Assembly: GCA_035710515.1 (NCBI GenBank) | Contig: DASTDE010000001.1 | Location: forward strand, 62,001 to 126,000 | From: Candidatus Rubrimentiphilum sp. | Lineage (GTDB): Bacteria > Vulcanimicrobiota > Vulcanimicrobiia > Vulcanimicrobiales > Vulcanimicrobiaceae | Length of the DNA stretch: 64,000 nucleotides | Direction of reading: 5' to 3' | In this document: in pieces, positions 16,726 to 25,193 of the stretch | Layout of the letters: the number at the start of each line of letters is the position of its first letter | Position numbering within the stretch: the first letter of the stretch is position 1 | Notes under the pieces: model-generated | What the model saw: only the letters and a program-made list of their open reading frames with translations | The model's database searches: none | What the model was told of the DNA's origin: nothing | Translations under genes and position numbers: made by a program

Positions 16726-17228
16726 GCTTTGACTCCTGGTCGCGCGGTGGTGCGCGTCCGCCGGGTGGGAGCGAGTGCGGCCAGAAGCGCCCGCGCCGGG
16801 GCGTCATAAAAGCGAAAAATGTCGCCGAACTCTGTGCTTGGATTTCGGTGGTGGCCGTCGTGGTCCTCGGGAAGCACGATGCCGAGCGTGCCGAAGGCGG
16901 CCCGCAGCGCAGGCGGGGAACGCCAGCCCAAGTCGCCCGCGTGGCGCCACCACACGTGCAACTGACCAAGCGCCAAGCCCCCCAGCGCGCCGGGCCACGA
17001 GAGGTGCCAAACCAAGGCGGCGGCGCCCAAGTAAGGCAGCGCGCCGAGAAACCCGTCCAGCAAGACGGCCGGGTCGCGCGAAATCACGGCGTGATCCCAG
17101 TACGACCGGCGGCGATCGTGATGCGTGCGCAGGTGCAGCGTGAACCATAGGTGCTGCGGCACATGATAGAAGAACGTCGATCCGAAATCACCGACGACGA
17201 GGACGAAGAACGCTGCGAGTAGTGCCAC
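16722..17228 (-). CDS. Fatty acid hydroxylase/sterol desaturase-like membrane protein
   Basis: 168 aa with several hydrophobic segments. Histidine clusters typical of di-iron membrane hydroxylases are visible: HVPQHLWFTLHLRTHHD (H22, H26, H32, H36, H37), HVWWRH and EDHDGHHRNPSTEFGDIF. It is shorter than most characterised fatty acid hydroxylases (200-300 aa). The GTG start at 17228 lies 7 bp inside the start of the divergent transglycosylase gene, so promoters overlap the coding starts. The overlap with the glycosyltransferase (GTG/ATG region, 4 bp) suggests co-expression. Confidence 0.75.
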   Translation of the reverse strand: MALLAAFFVLVVGDFGSTFFYHVPQHLWFTLHLRTHHDRRRSYWDHAVISRDPAVLLDGFLGALPYLGAAALVWHLSWPGALGGLALGQLHVWWRHAGDLGWRSPPALRAAFGTLGIVLPEDHDGHHRNPSTEFGDIFRFYDAPARALLAALAPTRRTRTTARPGVKA

Positions 17229-17905
17229 CGAAGTTCCGCCTTCGCGTTGCCGCGGGAGTTTGCTTGGCGCTCTGCGGTTGTGCGGCCCCGCTTCCCGACG
17301 AAACGCCGAACACCACGGTGTTCATACCCACGGTCCGCGAGATGGCGCTGTCGTGGCACGATCCGGCCTACGCTAACGCCGTGTATGGTCTGCGGCCGTT
17401 GATGGACGGGCCGCCGACGCGCAGCGCGACCCTTGCGATTACGCGCGTCGTCTTGCGCACGAATCCCAAACTCGCGCCGCTGGACGCTCTGGGATTAGCC
17501 GAGGCGACGGTGCGCGCGGCGCGCGCCCAAGCGCTGTCCCCGGAGTTTCTAGCCGCCACGCTGCTTCAGGAATCGGCTTTCGATCCGCAGGCACTCTCGT
17601 CCGCGGGCGCAGTCGGCATCGCGCAGTTCATGCCCGATACCGCGCGAGGCGCCGGGATCGATCCCTTCGATCCGGTCCAAGCCATCGGGGGCGCCGCCTC
17701 GCTGCTGGGGTCGTATTCTCGAGCGTACGCCGGGCTCTACGCCAATCCGCTGACCGCGGCGCTCGCGGCGTATAACGCCGGCCCGGGCGCGGTCGCGCAG
17801 TATCGCGGCATTCCGCCCTACGCGGAGACACGCGAGTATGTGAACGACGTGATCGACCGCTGGGCAAAGATTACGGCGGCCGAAACGCCAATACAAGCGC
17901 CATGA
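17222..17905 (+). CDS. Lytic transglycosylase lipoprotein (SLT domain)
   Basis: 227 aa from GTG 17222. The N-terminus is a lipoprotein signal ending LALCGC (C20). The SLT domain begins near residue 105 with the catalytic glutamate E117 in ATLLQESAFDP, followed by SSAGAVGIAQFMPDTA and the AAYNAGPGAVAQYRGIPPYAETREYV signature of soluble-lytic-transglycosylase domains. It cleaves peptidoglycan glycan strands to 1,6-anhydro ends. The start overlaps head-to-head with the minus-strand lipid gene. The stop overlaps the next lipoprotein gene (ATGA). Confidence 0.9.
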   Translation: MPPKFRLRVAAGVCLALCGCAAPLPDETPNTTVFIPTVREMALSWHDPAYANAVYGLRPLMDGPPTRSATLAITRVVLRTNPKLAPLDALGLAEATVRAARAQALSPEFLAATLLQESAFDPQALSSAGAVGIAQFMPDTARGAGIDPFDPVQAIGGAASLLGSYSRAYAGLYANPLTAALAAYNAGPGAVAQYRGIPPYAETREYVNDVIDRWAKITAAETPIQAP

Positions 17906-18375
17906 AGCGTTTTATCGTGCCTCTGCTTTTTGCATGTGCGGCCCTGGCGGGTTGCGGCAGCGTTACCTCGGGTATCGACTTTAAAGCGCCCGCCGGCTGG
18001 ACGACGTTCAGCTTGATGGGACGCTTCCAGATGTGGATGAAACCCGGCCCGGAGAAAGACAAAGCGCAGATGGTCTTTCTGATACGCGGTCAGACGGCCG
18101 ATACGATGGACTTCAAACAGATTCCGCAGGCGGGCAGCTCTATTCGCAATCAGAAGATGAGCGCGATTAAGATCTGCGGGAACCAGCGCGCGCAGTACGT
18201 GACTGCGGTCGGAACCAGCAGCAACGGCGGCGGTGACGAAGCGCTCGAGATGATCTCGGCGCCGGTCGGCGACCAGAGTTTTCTGGCGATGTACATCCGG
18301 CCGCAATCGATGAAGCCCGATCCGGCCGCCGAAACCGCGATCCGTTCGCTCTGCGCCGCAAAAACGACGACTTAG
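17902..18375 (+). CDS. Putative lipoprotein, unknown function
   Basis: 157 aa. MKRFIVPLLFACAALAGCGS is a lipoprotein signal with LAGC lipobox. The mature domain starts with a FKAPAGWTTFSLMGRFQMW segment reminiscent of small proteins where a PAGW motif opens a beta-sheet domain, and ends in EMISAPVGDQSFLAMYIRP. No catalytic residues recognised. It overlaps the lytic transglycosylase stop by 4 bp and probably shares its transcript, so an envelope role is likely. It meets the convergent hydrolase gene with a 4-bp overlap. Confidence 0.7.
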   Translation: MKRFIVPLLFACAALAGCGSVTSGIDFKAPAGWTTFSLMGRFQMWMKPGPEKDKAQMVFLIRGQTADTMDFKQIPQAGSSIRNQKMSAIKICGNQRAQYVTAVGTSSNGGGDEALEMISAPVGDQSFLAMYIRPQSMKPDPAAETAIRSLCAAKTTT

Positions 18376-19124
18376 CCCCGGCTGAAGCAGTCCCCCAGGA
18401 ATTTCTGAACGAGATTCCATGAGTCGGCGGTCGCGGTAGCGATCGCTTCGTCGGAGTATTGATCTTGCTTGACCGCGCGGAAGAACGCATGGCCGACGCC
18501 CGGATAGACTTCCAGCAGATACTCCTTGCCGCGCGCGTCGAGTTCGCGGCGAATGCGCTCGATGGCGTCCGGCGGAATTCCCTTATCCTCCGCGCCGAAA
18601 CACAGCAGCAAAGGCGCGCGAATGCTATCGGCCTCGGCTAGCGCCTCGGGATCGCCGCTGTGGAACGGCCGCGCGATTTGGCCCCCGTAAAAACAGATCG
18701 CGCCGTCCACGTCGGGCAGCGTCGCGCTCAGGAACGCTACGGAGCCGCCCATGCAAAAACCCCATGTCGCGATCATGCCGTCGCGGACGAATGCTTGACC
18801 TTTTAGCCAGTCCATCGCCGCGCCGAGATCGGCGTAGATCGTTGCGCGCGAAACGCTTTTTGCGGCCTGAATGCCGGTTTGCGCGCCTGCTTCGTCATAT
18901 TTCACGTTGAGGTTCGGGTGGGTCCGATGGTAATAGTTGATCGCCAGACCCACGTAGCCGGCCCCGGCAAGCAGGTCGGTGACGCGGCGCATCTCGGCGT
19001 TGACGCCGAAGATCTCTTGCAGCACGATGACGGCCGGGTGCGGTCCCGAACCTTCGGGCGGCCGCGCAAGATAGGAATCCATCTGCGAGCCGTCGACAGA
19101 AATATTCACAGCCTGACTGATCAT
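18372..19124 (-). CDS. Dienelactone hydrolase family protein
   Basis: 250 aa, alpha/beta hydrolase with the DLH triad: nucleophile C124 in WGFCMGGSVAF, D180 in FGAEDKGIP and H212 in YPGVGHAFF. The substrate-side motif VLQEIFGVN near residue 35 is also present. Such enzymes hydrolyse dienelactone in aromatic catabolism, but many act on other esters or lactones, and no aromatic-degradation genes are nearby. The start has a good GGAG site (GAGGAGAGCG upstream). It lies divergent to the EgtD-like gene. Confidence 0.9.
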   Translation of the reverse strand: MISQAVNISVDGSQMDSYLARPPEGSGPHPAVIVLQEIFGVNAEMRRVTDLLAGAGYVGLAINYYHRTHPNLNVKYDEAGAQTGIQAAKSVSRATIYADLGAAMDWLKGQAFVRDGMIATWGFCMGGSVAFLSATLPDVDGAICFYGGQIARPFHSGDPEALAEADSIRAPLLLCFGAEDKGIPPDAIERIRRELDARGKEYLLEVYPGVGHAFFRAVKQDQYSDEAIATATADSWNLVQKFLGDCFSRG

Positions 19125-19156
19125 CGCTCTCCTCTTCCCCCGGGAGGCTCACATTT

Positions 19157-20155
19157 ATGCCCGCCGCTACAACAGCTCCTATGGACCGCCTGCAGATCGT
19201 CACCGTGCCGCAACTGCGCCTGCCGACATTCGCCGAGGACGTTGCCGCGGGGCTGGGTGCGAATCCCAAGCGTTTAAACTCGAAGTATTTCTACGACGCG
19301 GTCGGATCGGCGCTGTTCGATGCGATTACGTATTTGCCGGAGTATTATCTGACGCGCGCGGAGACGGACGTTTTGCGCGAGTGCGGTTGGGAGATCGTGC
19401 GGGCGTTGGGAAATCCGGTCGAGTTCGTCGAGCTCGGCAGCGGCAGCGCGACGAAGACGCGGCTGCTGATCGAAGAGGCGCTGCGCGTGCAGTTGACCTT
19501 GCGCTACTCGCCGATCGATATTTCGGCGGAAGCGCTGCGCGCCTCGGCCAGCTCGCTGGTGGACAGTTATCCGGCCGTGCGGGTGAGCGGATACGTCGGA
19601 GATTATCTTTCGGTGTTGGATACGCCGCATCTGCAGCGCAGCGGCAAAGTTCTGGTGATGTTCATGGGCTCCAACATCGGCAACTATGAGCCCGCGGAAG
19701 CGGTAGCGCTGCTGCGCCGGATCGCAGCGATGCTCAAACCGGGTGACGGGCTGCTGCTCGGAGCCGATCTCAAAAAAGATCGCCGGGAGTTATTGTCGGC
19801 CTACGACGATCCGGCCGGCGTGACCGCAGCATTCAACAAAAACATCTTGGCGCGAATCAATCGCGAACTCGGAGGCGATTTCGACGTGAAGAACTTCGAA
19901 CACGTGGTGGAGTACGAAGAGGAGCGCGGCGGGTTGCACTCCTACTTGGCCGCGACGAATGAGCAGAGCGTGAACATCGCCGAAATCGGATTGCAGTTAA
20001 ACTTTGAGCCGGGCGATCGCATTCACACCGAGTCGGCATACAAGTATTCACCGCAGAGTATTGCGGAGATGGCGAGCTCGGCCGGTTTGAGCGTCGCGCG
20101 CAGTTGGACCGATCCCGCGCAGCGGTTCAGCGTCAACCTGCTGATAGGTGCATAA
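19157..20155 (+). CDS. EgtD-like SAM-dependent amino-acid methyltransferase
   Basis: 332 aa, the size of EgtD (L-histidine N-alpha-methyltransferase, first step of ergothioneine synthesis). Family motifs: KYFYDAVGSALFDAITYLPEYYLTRAE, then SAM loop VELGSGSATKTRLL, and FMGSNIGNY. The C-terminal substrate motif usually read as IHTEnSyKYS is IHTESAYKYS here (E292, S293, A294), so the position of the substrate-contacting serine is changed. No egtB-like gene is in the window. The function may be histidine methylation or a related reaction. The stop abuts the peptidase gene without a gap. Confidence 0.82.
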   Translation: MPAATTAPMDRLQIVTVPQLRLPTFAEDVAAGLGANPKRLNSKYFYDAVGSALFDAITYLPEYYLTRAETDVLRECGWEIVRALGNPVEFVELGSGSATKTRLLIEEALRVQLTLRYSPIDISAEALRASASSLVDSYPAVRVSGYVGDYLSVLDTPHLQRSGKVLVMFMGSNIGNYEPAEAVALLRRIAAMLKPGDGLLLGADLKKDRRELLSAYDDPAGVTAAFNKNILARINRELGGDFDVKNFEHVVEYEEERGGLHSYLAATNEQSVNIAEIGLQLNFEPGDRIHTESAYKYSPQSIAEMASSAGLSVARSWTDPAQRFSVNLLIGA

Positions 20156-22231
20156 ATGATAAGACGGCTGCTCTCATCTTGCCTCGCACTCGCCTTTATC
20201 GCGTCGCTTAGCGGCGTTGCGGCGGCCGCGCCGCGTCCGGTTGCGGCCGAAGATCTCTTCAAGTTCACGTTCATCACCAACGCGCATATCTCGCCCGACG
20301 GCACGCGCGTCGTTTTCGTGGCGACGAAGCTCAACGGTCCCAAAGAGACGTACGACAGCAACCTGTACCTCGTGCCGGTGGCCGGCGGCGAGCCGAAACG
20401 CCTTACCAACACGGGACGCGACGACGGCCCGGCATGGTCGCCCGACAGCCGCACCATCGCGTTTACGCGCGGCCCCGCCAAGAAGGGCTTGCACGCGCAG
20501 ATCTTCGCATACGACGTCGCTAGCGGAACCGTACGGCAACTGACGCGTTTGAAACAGGGCGCGAGCGGTCCGGTCTATTCGCACGACGGCAAACGCATCG
20601 CATTTCGCGTCGTCTCGATCGATCCGGCACCAGCGGCGCACATCAACTTCGCCGCTGCAGGATTCAAACCGAAGAAAGATCAGGACAAGAGCGACGTGCG
20701 GATCGTTACCAACATGCATTTCGAAGGTAACGGCGCCGGCTACACGTACGACCGTCATCCGCACATCTGGGTCATGAACGCGGACGGCAGCAAGGCGCGT
20801 GCGCTGACTTCCGGTTCGTGGGCTGAGACCAACGCGCGTTGGTCGCCCGACGATACGCTCATCGCGTTCGACTCGCTGCGCTACCATTCGCCGAGCCTCG
20901 GCCCGAACGACATCTATACGATTCCGTCATCGGGCGGAACGATGCGCAAGCTGGCCTCGGATCAGCCGGCGAACGGACTGCTGGATTTCGATCGCGGTCA
21001 CGAGGTTTGGTTTTTTAGCGGCGGCGTCGCCGATCCGGCCGAACTGCCGGCGTTGGTCCGGTCGCGCCCCGACGGCTCGAAACGGAAGACGATCGTTCCG
21101 CTGAACACAGTTGATTTTGGCGACAGCGTGCTTGCGGATATGGGCGAGCCGGGCGGAGGCTGCGGACCCTACTTCGCGCCGGGCGAGTCGTTCGCGCTGA
21201 TGAATGCCAACGAACCCGGTTACAGCGCGCTGGTGAAAGTCGATCCCAAGACGGGCGCCGTGCAGAAGCTGACGACCGCGGGCGAAGCGTCCGACTGTTC
21301 GATGGACGAAGGCGGACGCTACATTGCCTACGAGCTCTCGGACTTCACGCACCCGCGCGAAGTCTATCTCATGGACGTCGCGACCGGCCAAAGCAAACGT
21401 CTTACCGGAATGAACGATGCGCTCATGGCGCAGCTGCAAGTCTCGACGCCGCAGCCGTTCACGGTTACCGACGACGCCGGCTTCACCGTGCACGCGTGGT
21501 TCATGCCCGCCATCGGTGCGAAGCCGGGCGTGCGGTATCCGACGATCCTCGATATTCACGGCGGCCCGGAAACCCAGTTCGGCGAGACGTTCTTTCACGA
21601 GTTCCAGTATTGGGCCGGCCTGGGTTACAACGTCGTGTTCAGCGATCCGCGCGGCAGCGTCGGCTTCGGCTATCCTTTTGAAGAGGCGCTGGCCAAGCAC
21701 TGGGGCACCGCGATGTTCGACGACGTGCAGCGCGTGATGGACGAGGCGCTCAAACGGCCGGACGTCGATCCGAACCGGTTAGGTGTTTCGGGCGGCAGCT
21801 ATGGCGGCTACGCGACATTATGGGTCGTCGGTCACACCAACCGGTACAAAGCCGCGATTGCGGAACGTGTCGTGAGCAATCTGGCGACCGAGCAACTCGC
21901 CGCCGATCTCGCTTCGGACAACGCGCTGGGCGGACGCTATTCGTGGGGCTTGCCATGGCAGCCCGGCAACCTGTATCTGCAAGAGTCCCCGATCTCGTAC
22001 GTTGCCAACGCCACGACGCCCCTGCTGATCCTGCATTCAGAGGAAGACACGCGTACGCCGATCGATCAGACGCTGCAGTGGTTCAACGCGTCCAAGATCT
22101 TGGGCCGCACGGTCGAGTACGTGATCGTCCCGGGGGAGAATCACGATCTCTCACGTGTCGGCTCGCCGATCCATCGCGTCGAACGGCTGCGCATCCTCTC
22201 GCAGTGGTTCGCGAAGTACTTGCGCCCCTAG
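20156..22231 (+). CDS. Exported S9-family peptidase (acylaminoacyl-peptidase-like)
   Basis: 691 aa. The signal peptide MIRRLLSSCLALAFIASLSGVAAAA is followed by a WD40-like propeller (repeats such as SPDGTRVVFVATKL, WSPDSRTIAFTRG and RWSPDDTLIAFDS). The C-terminal alpha/beta hydrolase has a complete triad: S548 in GVSGGSYGGY, D631 in HSEEDTRTP and H663 in GENHDLSR. It probably degrades peptides in the periplasm. Its ATG directly follows the stop of the EgtD-like gene. Confidence 0.93.
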   Translation: MIRRLLSSCLALAFIASLSGVAAAAPRPVAAEDLFKFTFITNAHISPDGTRVVFVATKLNGPKETYDSNLYLVPVAGGEPKRLTNTGRDDGPAWSPDSRTIAFTRGPAKKGLHAQIFAYDVASGTVRQLTRLKQGASGPVYSHDGKRIAFRVVSIDPAPAAHINFAAAGFKPKKDQDKSDVRIVTNMHFEGNGAGYTYDRHPHIWVMNADGSKARALTSGSWAETNARWSPDDTLIAFDSLRYHSPSLGPNDIYTIPSSGGTMRKLASDQPANGLLDFDRGHEVWFFSGGVADPAELPALVRSRPDGSKRKTIVPLNTVDFGDSVLADMGEPGGGCGPYFAPGESFALMNANEPGYSALVKVDPKTGAVQKLTTAGEASDCSMDEGGRYIAYELSDFTHPREVYLMDVATGQSKRLTGMNDALMAQLQVSTPQPFTVTDDAGFTVHAWFMPAIGAKPGVRYPTILDIHGGPETQFGETFFHEFQYWAGLGYNVVFSDPRGSVGFGYPFEEALAKHWGTAMFDDVQRVMDEALKRPDVDPNRLGVSGGSYGGYATLWVVGHTNRYKAAIAERVVSNLATEQLAADLASDNALGGRYSWGLPWQPGNLYLQESPISYVANATTPLLILHSEEDTRTPIDQTLQWFNASKILGRTVEYVIVPGENHDLSRVGSPIHRVERLRILSQWFAKYLRP

Positions 22232-22238
22232 TTCGCCT

Positions 22239-22829
22239 CTAAGGCGCCGACCATGTAGTCGTGCCGGCCGAGTCGTTAATGAAAGCGCCGTAGGTGCCGC
22301 TCGTTTGCCAGCCCATATAGGATCGCAGCGTGTGCGATCCATCGAAGAACTCAACCATCGGCTCGTCGGTCGTCGTTTGGCCCAAGTAGACGCGCTGCAC
22401 GTGGCTTGAGTCGTAGAATTCCAGCATGTTCGTGCCCTCGGTGTTTTCCGAATACTCCGACCGGACCGTCCCGCTCTTGTCGTACAAACGCATGACGGGT
22501 TTGACCATATCCGAAAGGTACAGTCCCATTCTCCGGGTGCCGCTCGTGTCGTAGTAGTACAGGCCCGGCTGCTTCACGCTGTTCCAGCCTAAGTTCATGC
22601 GCTGCCGGCCCGATTTGTCGATGAGTACGAGTCCCGCGCTGCTGAGGCGCACCGTTCCGTTCGCACCTGAAAAACTCACTTGACGCTGCTGAGCGACCGT
22701 TACGCCGCCTGCGAAAAGCGCGAAGCCGAGGACTAACGAGAATCCGAATAATCGTTTGAGCGTTTTGGCTTGACGTTCGAGCTGGTCGATCCGGCTTGCG
22801 AGCTTGCGAAAATCCGAACTCGATATCAT
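22239..22829 (-). CDS. Membrane-tethered protein with short beta repeats, unknown
   Basis: 196 aa with a strong ribosome site (AAAAGGAGAA). It begins with a short coiled coil (FRKLASRIDQLERQAKTLKRL), then one membrane helix (GFSLVLGFALFAGGVTVA). The rest is an array of about 20-25-residue beta repeats with D-x-S/G-x-x-R-x-x-L/Y-L motifs: LIDKSGRQRMNLG, YYDTSGTRRMGLY, LYDKSGTVRSEY, FYDSSHVQRVYLG and FFDGSHTLRSYMG. The repeats suggest a small beta-helix or stacked-sheet structure outside the membrane. I do not recognise a family. Confidence 0.72.
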   Translation of the reverse strand: MISSSDFRKLASRIDQLERQAKTLKRLFGFSLVLGFALFAGGVTVAQQRQVSFSGANGTVRLSSAGLVLIDKSGRQRMNLGWNSVKQPGLYYYDTSGTRRMGLYLSDMVKPVMRLYDKSGTVRSEYSENTEGTNMLEFYDSSHVQRVYLGQTTTDEPMVEFFDGSHTLRSYMGWQTSGTYGAFINDSAGTTTWSAP

Positions 22830-22888
22830 GGCTGTTCTCCTTTTAGAATGTAGGAAGGGTTGGGCGCGCTTTCGCCGCGACGTTGACG

Positions 22889-23512
22889 TTAGCCGCTAAT
22901 CCGGCGCGTCGCCAATCGTTCCAAACCGCGGAACGCGGCGTCGGCCGCGATCGCGAGCAGCGCGGCCGGGATGCTTCCGGCCAAGACCTGCTCGGAGTAG
23001 CGTCGCTGCAGACCCAAAAATATTTCGTTCCCGAGTCCGCCCGCGCCGACGTAACCTCCGAGCATGGCGATCGCGATCAGCGCAACCGTCGCCAGACGTA
23101 AACCTCCGAGCATGACCGGCGTTGCGAGCGGCAGCTCGACCCGCCAGAATTGCTGCCACGCCGACATGCCGATTCCGCGCGCGGCGTCGAGTTGCGCGGC
23201 CGGCACCGCGCGCAAGGCAGCTGCGATGTTGCGCACCAAAATGAATTGTGCGTACGCGGCCAGCACGATCACGACCGGCGCCGCACCCAATCCGAAGTAA
23301 CGCACGAGCATCGCGAGCAGCGCGAGCGACGGGATCGCGTAGATTGCGGCCAGCAATCCGAAAAGCGGAGCGGACGCGCGCTGCACGCGGGCTGCGAAGA
23401 TTCCGAGCGGCAGCGCGATCGCAAGCGCGATCCCGAGGCCGGTGAAGACGAGCGCCAGATGCTGCAGTGTCAGCGTTCCGACTTCAGTCCAATGCGTGAA
23501 GAGAAATGTCAC
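22889..23512 (-). CDS. Osmoprotectant ABC transporter permease (OpuCB/YehY-like), second permease
   Basis: 207 aa from GTG 23512, overlapping the ATPase stop (GTGA). A longer open frame runs antisense through the ATPase gene and is not used. Five or six helices carry the BPD permease EAA loop LDAARGIGMSAWQQFWRVELPLATPVMLGG. AMLGGYVGAGGLGNEIFLG is the GAGGLG signature of glycine betaine/carnitine/choline permeases. Last of a four-gene minus-strand operon (permease, binding protein, ATPase, permease). Confidence 0.9.
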   Translation of the reverse strand: MTFLFTHWTEVGTLTLQHLALVFTGLGIALAIALPLGIFAARVQRASAPLFGLLAAIYAIPSLALLAMLVRYFGLGAAPVVIVLAAYAQFILVRNIAAALRAVPAAQLDAARGIGMSAWQQFWRVELPLATPVMLGGLRLATVALIAIAMLGGYVGAGGLGNEIFLGLQRRYSEQVLAGSIPAALLAIAADAAFRGLERLATRRISG

Positions 23513-24312
23513 CGGTGTGCGCCCAGTGCGGCTCGCAGATCGTCGTAGCGCCGCAGATCGGCGTCGACGCCGAAGAGCTGCGCAACGTACGGGCTGGCCG
23601 CCGCACGCAAGAGCTCTTCCGGAGCGGCGTACTGCACGAGCTTGCCTTCGCGCAGAACGGCGATCCGGTCGGCCACGCGCAGGGCTTCCTCGACGTCGTG
23701 CGTGACGAACAGAATCGTGGTGCGCAGCGTGCGGACGATGCGCAGCATTTCGTCTTGCAGCGATCGGCGTGCGATTGCATCCACTGCGCCGAATGGTTCG
23801 TCCATTAGCAGCACGCCCGGTTCGGCTGCGATGGCGCGCGCCACGCCGACGCGCTGCTGCTCGCCGCCCGAGAGTTCGCGCGGATAGCGTCCGCGATAGC
23901 GCCGCGGCTCCAAGCCGACCAGCTCCAAAAGTTCGTCTACGCGCTGCGCGATGCGATCGCGGTCCCAGTGCAGCAGCTCCGGAACGACGGCGACGTTCTG
24001 CGCGACGGTCATGTGTCCGAATAATCCAACGGCTTGAATCACATAGCCGATGCTGCGCCGCAGCGCCGTGGGTTCGATCGACGCGACGTCGCGATCGCCG
24101 ATGAGGACATGCCCGGAGAGCGGCACCACCAGCCGGTTGACGGTGCGCAGCAGCGTACTCTTTCCGCAACCCGACGGCCCGAGCAGCACGGTGAAGCTGC
24201 CGGCCGGCACTTCGAGCGAGATGCCGTCGACGGCATTGCGATCCTCGCCGGGATAGCGAACCACAACCGTTTCAAAGCGGACGCTCTCGCCCGCGCTTGC
24301 CGCTTGCGTCAG
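23509..24312 (-). CDS. Osmoprotectant ABC transporter ATPase (OpuCA-like)
   Basis: Walker A GPSGCGKST, Q-loop IGYVIQAVGLFGHMT, signature LSGGEQQRVGVARA, Walker B VLLMDEPFGAVD and H-loop FVTHD are all present. The first standard start, GTG 24264, would cut off the conserved first beta strand. Codons upstream read ESVRFETVVVRYPG, the usual N-terminus of these ATPases. The only in-frame candidates upstream before a stop are CTG 24312 (overlapping the binding-protein stop as CTGA) and an ATT. I therefore extend to CTG 24312, giving 267 aa; the minimal form is 251 aa. No C-terminal CBS domains, unlike B. subtilis OpuCA. Confidence 0.9.
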   Translation of the reverse strand: MTQAASAGESVRFETVVVRYPGEDRNAVDGISLEVPAGSFTVLLGPSGCGKSTLLRTVNRLVVPLSGHVLIGDRDVASIEPTALRRSIGYVIQAVGLFGHMTVAQNVAVVPELLHWDRDRIAQRVDELLELVGLEPRRYRGRYPRELSGGEQQRVGVARAIAAEPGVLLMDEPFGAVDAIARRSLQDEMLRIVRTLRTTILFVTHDVEEALRVADRIAVLREGKLVQYAAPEELLRAAASPYVAQLFGVDADLRRYDDLRAALGAHR

Positions 24313-25193
24313 GAGCCGTGCGCTTTCAAGAATTGCGCGGCGACTTCAGCCGGCTCGCGTTTGCGCAAATCCACCTCAACGTTGAATCCGCGCAGCGCAG
24401 AATCGGTGAGCAGCGGCGCGATCCGGTTCAGCGTTGCGGCGATCTGCGGATGCGCGCGCAGCGTGTCGAGCCGTACGACCGGCGCGATGTTGTACGGCGG
24501 CCAGAAATGGCGGTCGTCTTGCAGCACGACCAGATTATTCGCCGCGATGAGCGCATCGGTCGTAAAAACGGTTGCCGCGTCGGCGTCGCCGCGCTGCAGC
24601 GCTTCGTATTGCAATCCGATGTCGAACGTCCGGACGCTCTTGAATTTGAAACCGCCGTAATACTTTTGCAGTCCGGGCAGCGCGTCGGCGCGCACGACGA
24701 ATTCCGGTACGGCCGCCAGCCGCAGCTGCGGAGCTGCCCGCGCACACTGCGAGAGCGTGCGCACGCCATATTTTTTCGCGACGGCTTGCGTAACGGCAAG
24801 TCCTTGAGAGTCGTTCGCGGGCGCCGGTTTCAGCCACGTCAGTCCGAAGCGTTGCTCGTAGGCCTGCTTTATCGTCGCAAAGATCGTGGTTGCTTCCTGG
24901 CGCGGCGGAAGATGCAAGACGTCGATCAGCGCGGTGCCGGTATATTCCGGATAGAGTTGGATGTCGCCGCGCTGCATGGCGGCGGTCGCAATCTGCGTGC
25001 TGCCCAAATTCATGTGCCGCTCGACGGAGAGTCCCGCGCGTTCCAATGCGCCCGCGTAGATCTCCGCGACCGTGATGTTCTCGCTGAAGTTTTTCGAACC
25101 GACGCGAATAGCGTTTGCGTTTCCGCTCGCGCAGTGCGGAAGGACGATCGCCGAACCGATCAGCGCGACGGCGCGCCCGCGCGTGAGTTTCAT
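24309..25193 (-). CDS. Glycine betaine/choline-type substrate-binding protein (OsmF/OpuCC-like)
   Basis: 294 aa from ATG 25193, overlapping the permease stop (ATGA). The signal region MKLTRGRAVALIGSAIVLPHCASG is exported; the cysteine lies in LPHC, a poor lipobox. The binding-protein core is clear: IRVGSKNFSENITVAEIYAGALERAG, DIQLYPEYTGTAL and DSQGLAVTQAVAKKYG, as in OpuAC/ProX family proteins for quaternary amines. The ligand cannot be fixed from sequence. Operon partners flank it on both sides. Confidence 0.9.
   Translation of the reverse strand: MKLTRGRAVALIGSAIVLPHCASGNANAIRVGSKNFSENITVAEIYAGALERAGLSVERHMNLGSTQIATAAMQRGDIQLYPEYTGTALIDVLHLPPRQEATTIFATIKQAYEQRFGLTWLKPAPANDSQGLAVTQAVAKKYGVRTLSQCARAAPQLRLAAVPEFVVRADALPGLQKYYGGFKFKSVRTFDIGLQYEALQRGDADAATVFTTDALIAANNLVVLQDDRHFWPPYNIAPVVRLDTLRAHPQIAATLNRIAPLLTDSALRGFNVEVDLRKREPAEVAAQFLKAHGS

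Noticed and set aside
15538-17228. Possible carotenoid or sphingolipid cluster
   Set aside because: Only two lipid genes are present, and no desaturase, carotenoid or sphingolipid core gene is nearby.
23513-24169. A fused long permease frame covering the ATPase region (to 24169)
   Set aside because: The extra part is Arg-rich antisense-type sequence in another frame of the ATPase gene. GTG 23512 gives the normal permease length.
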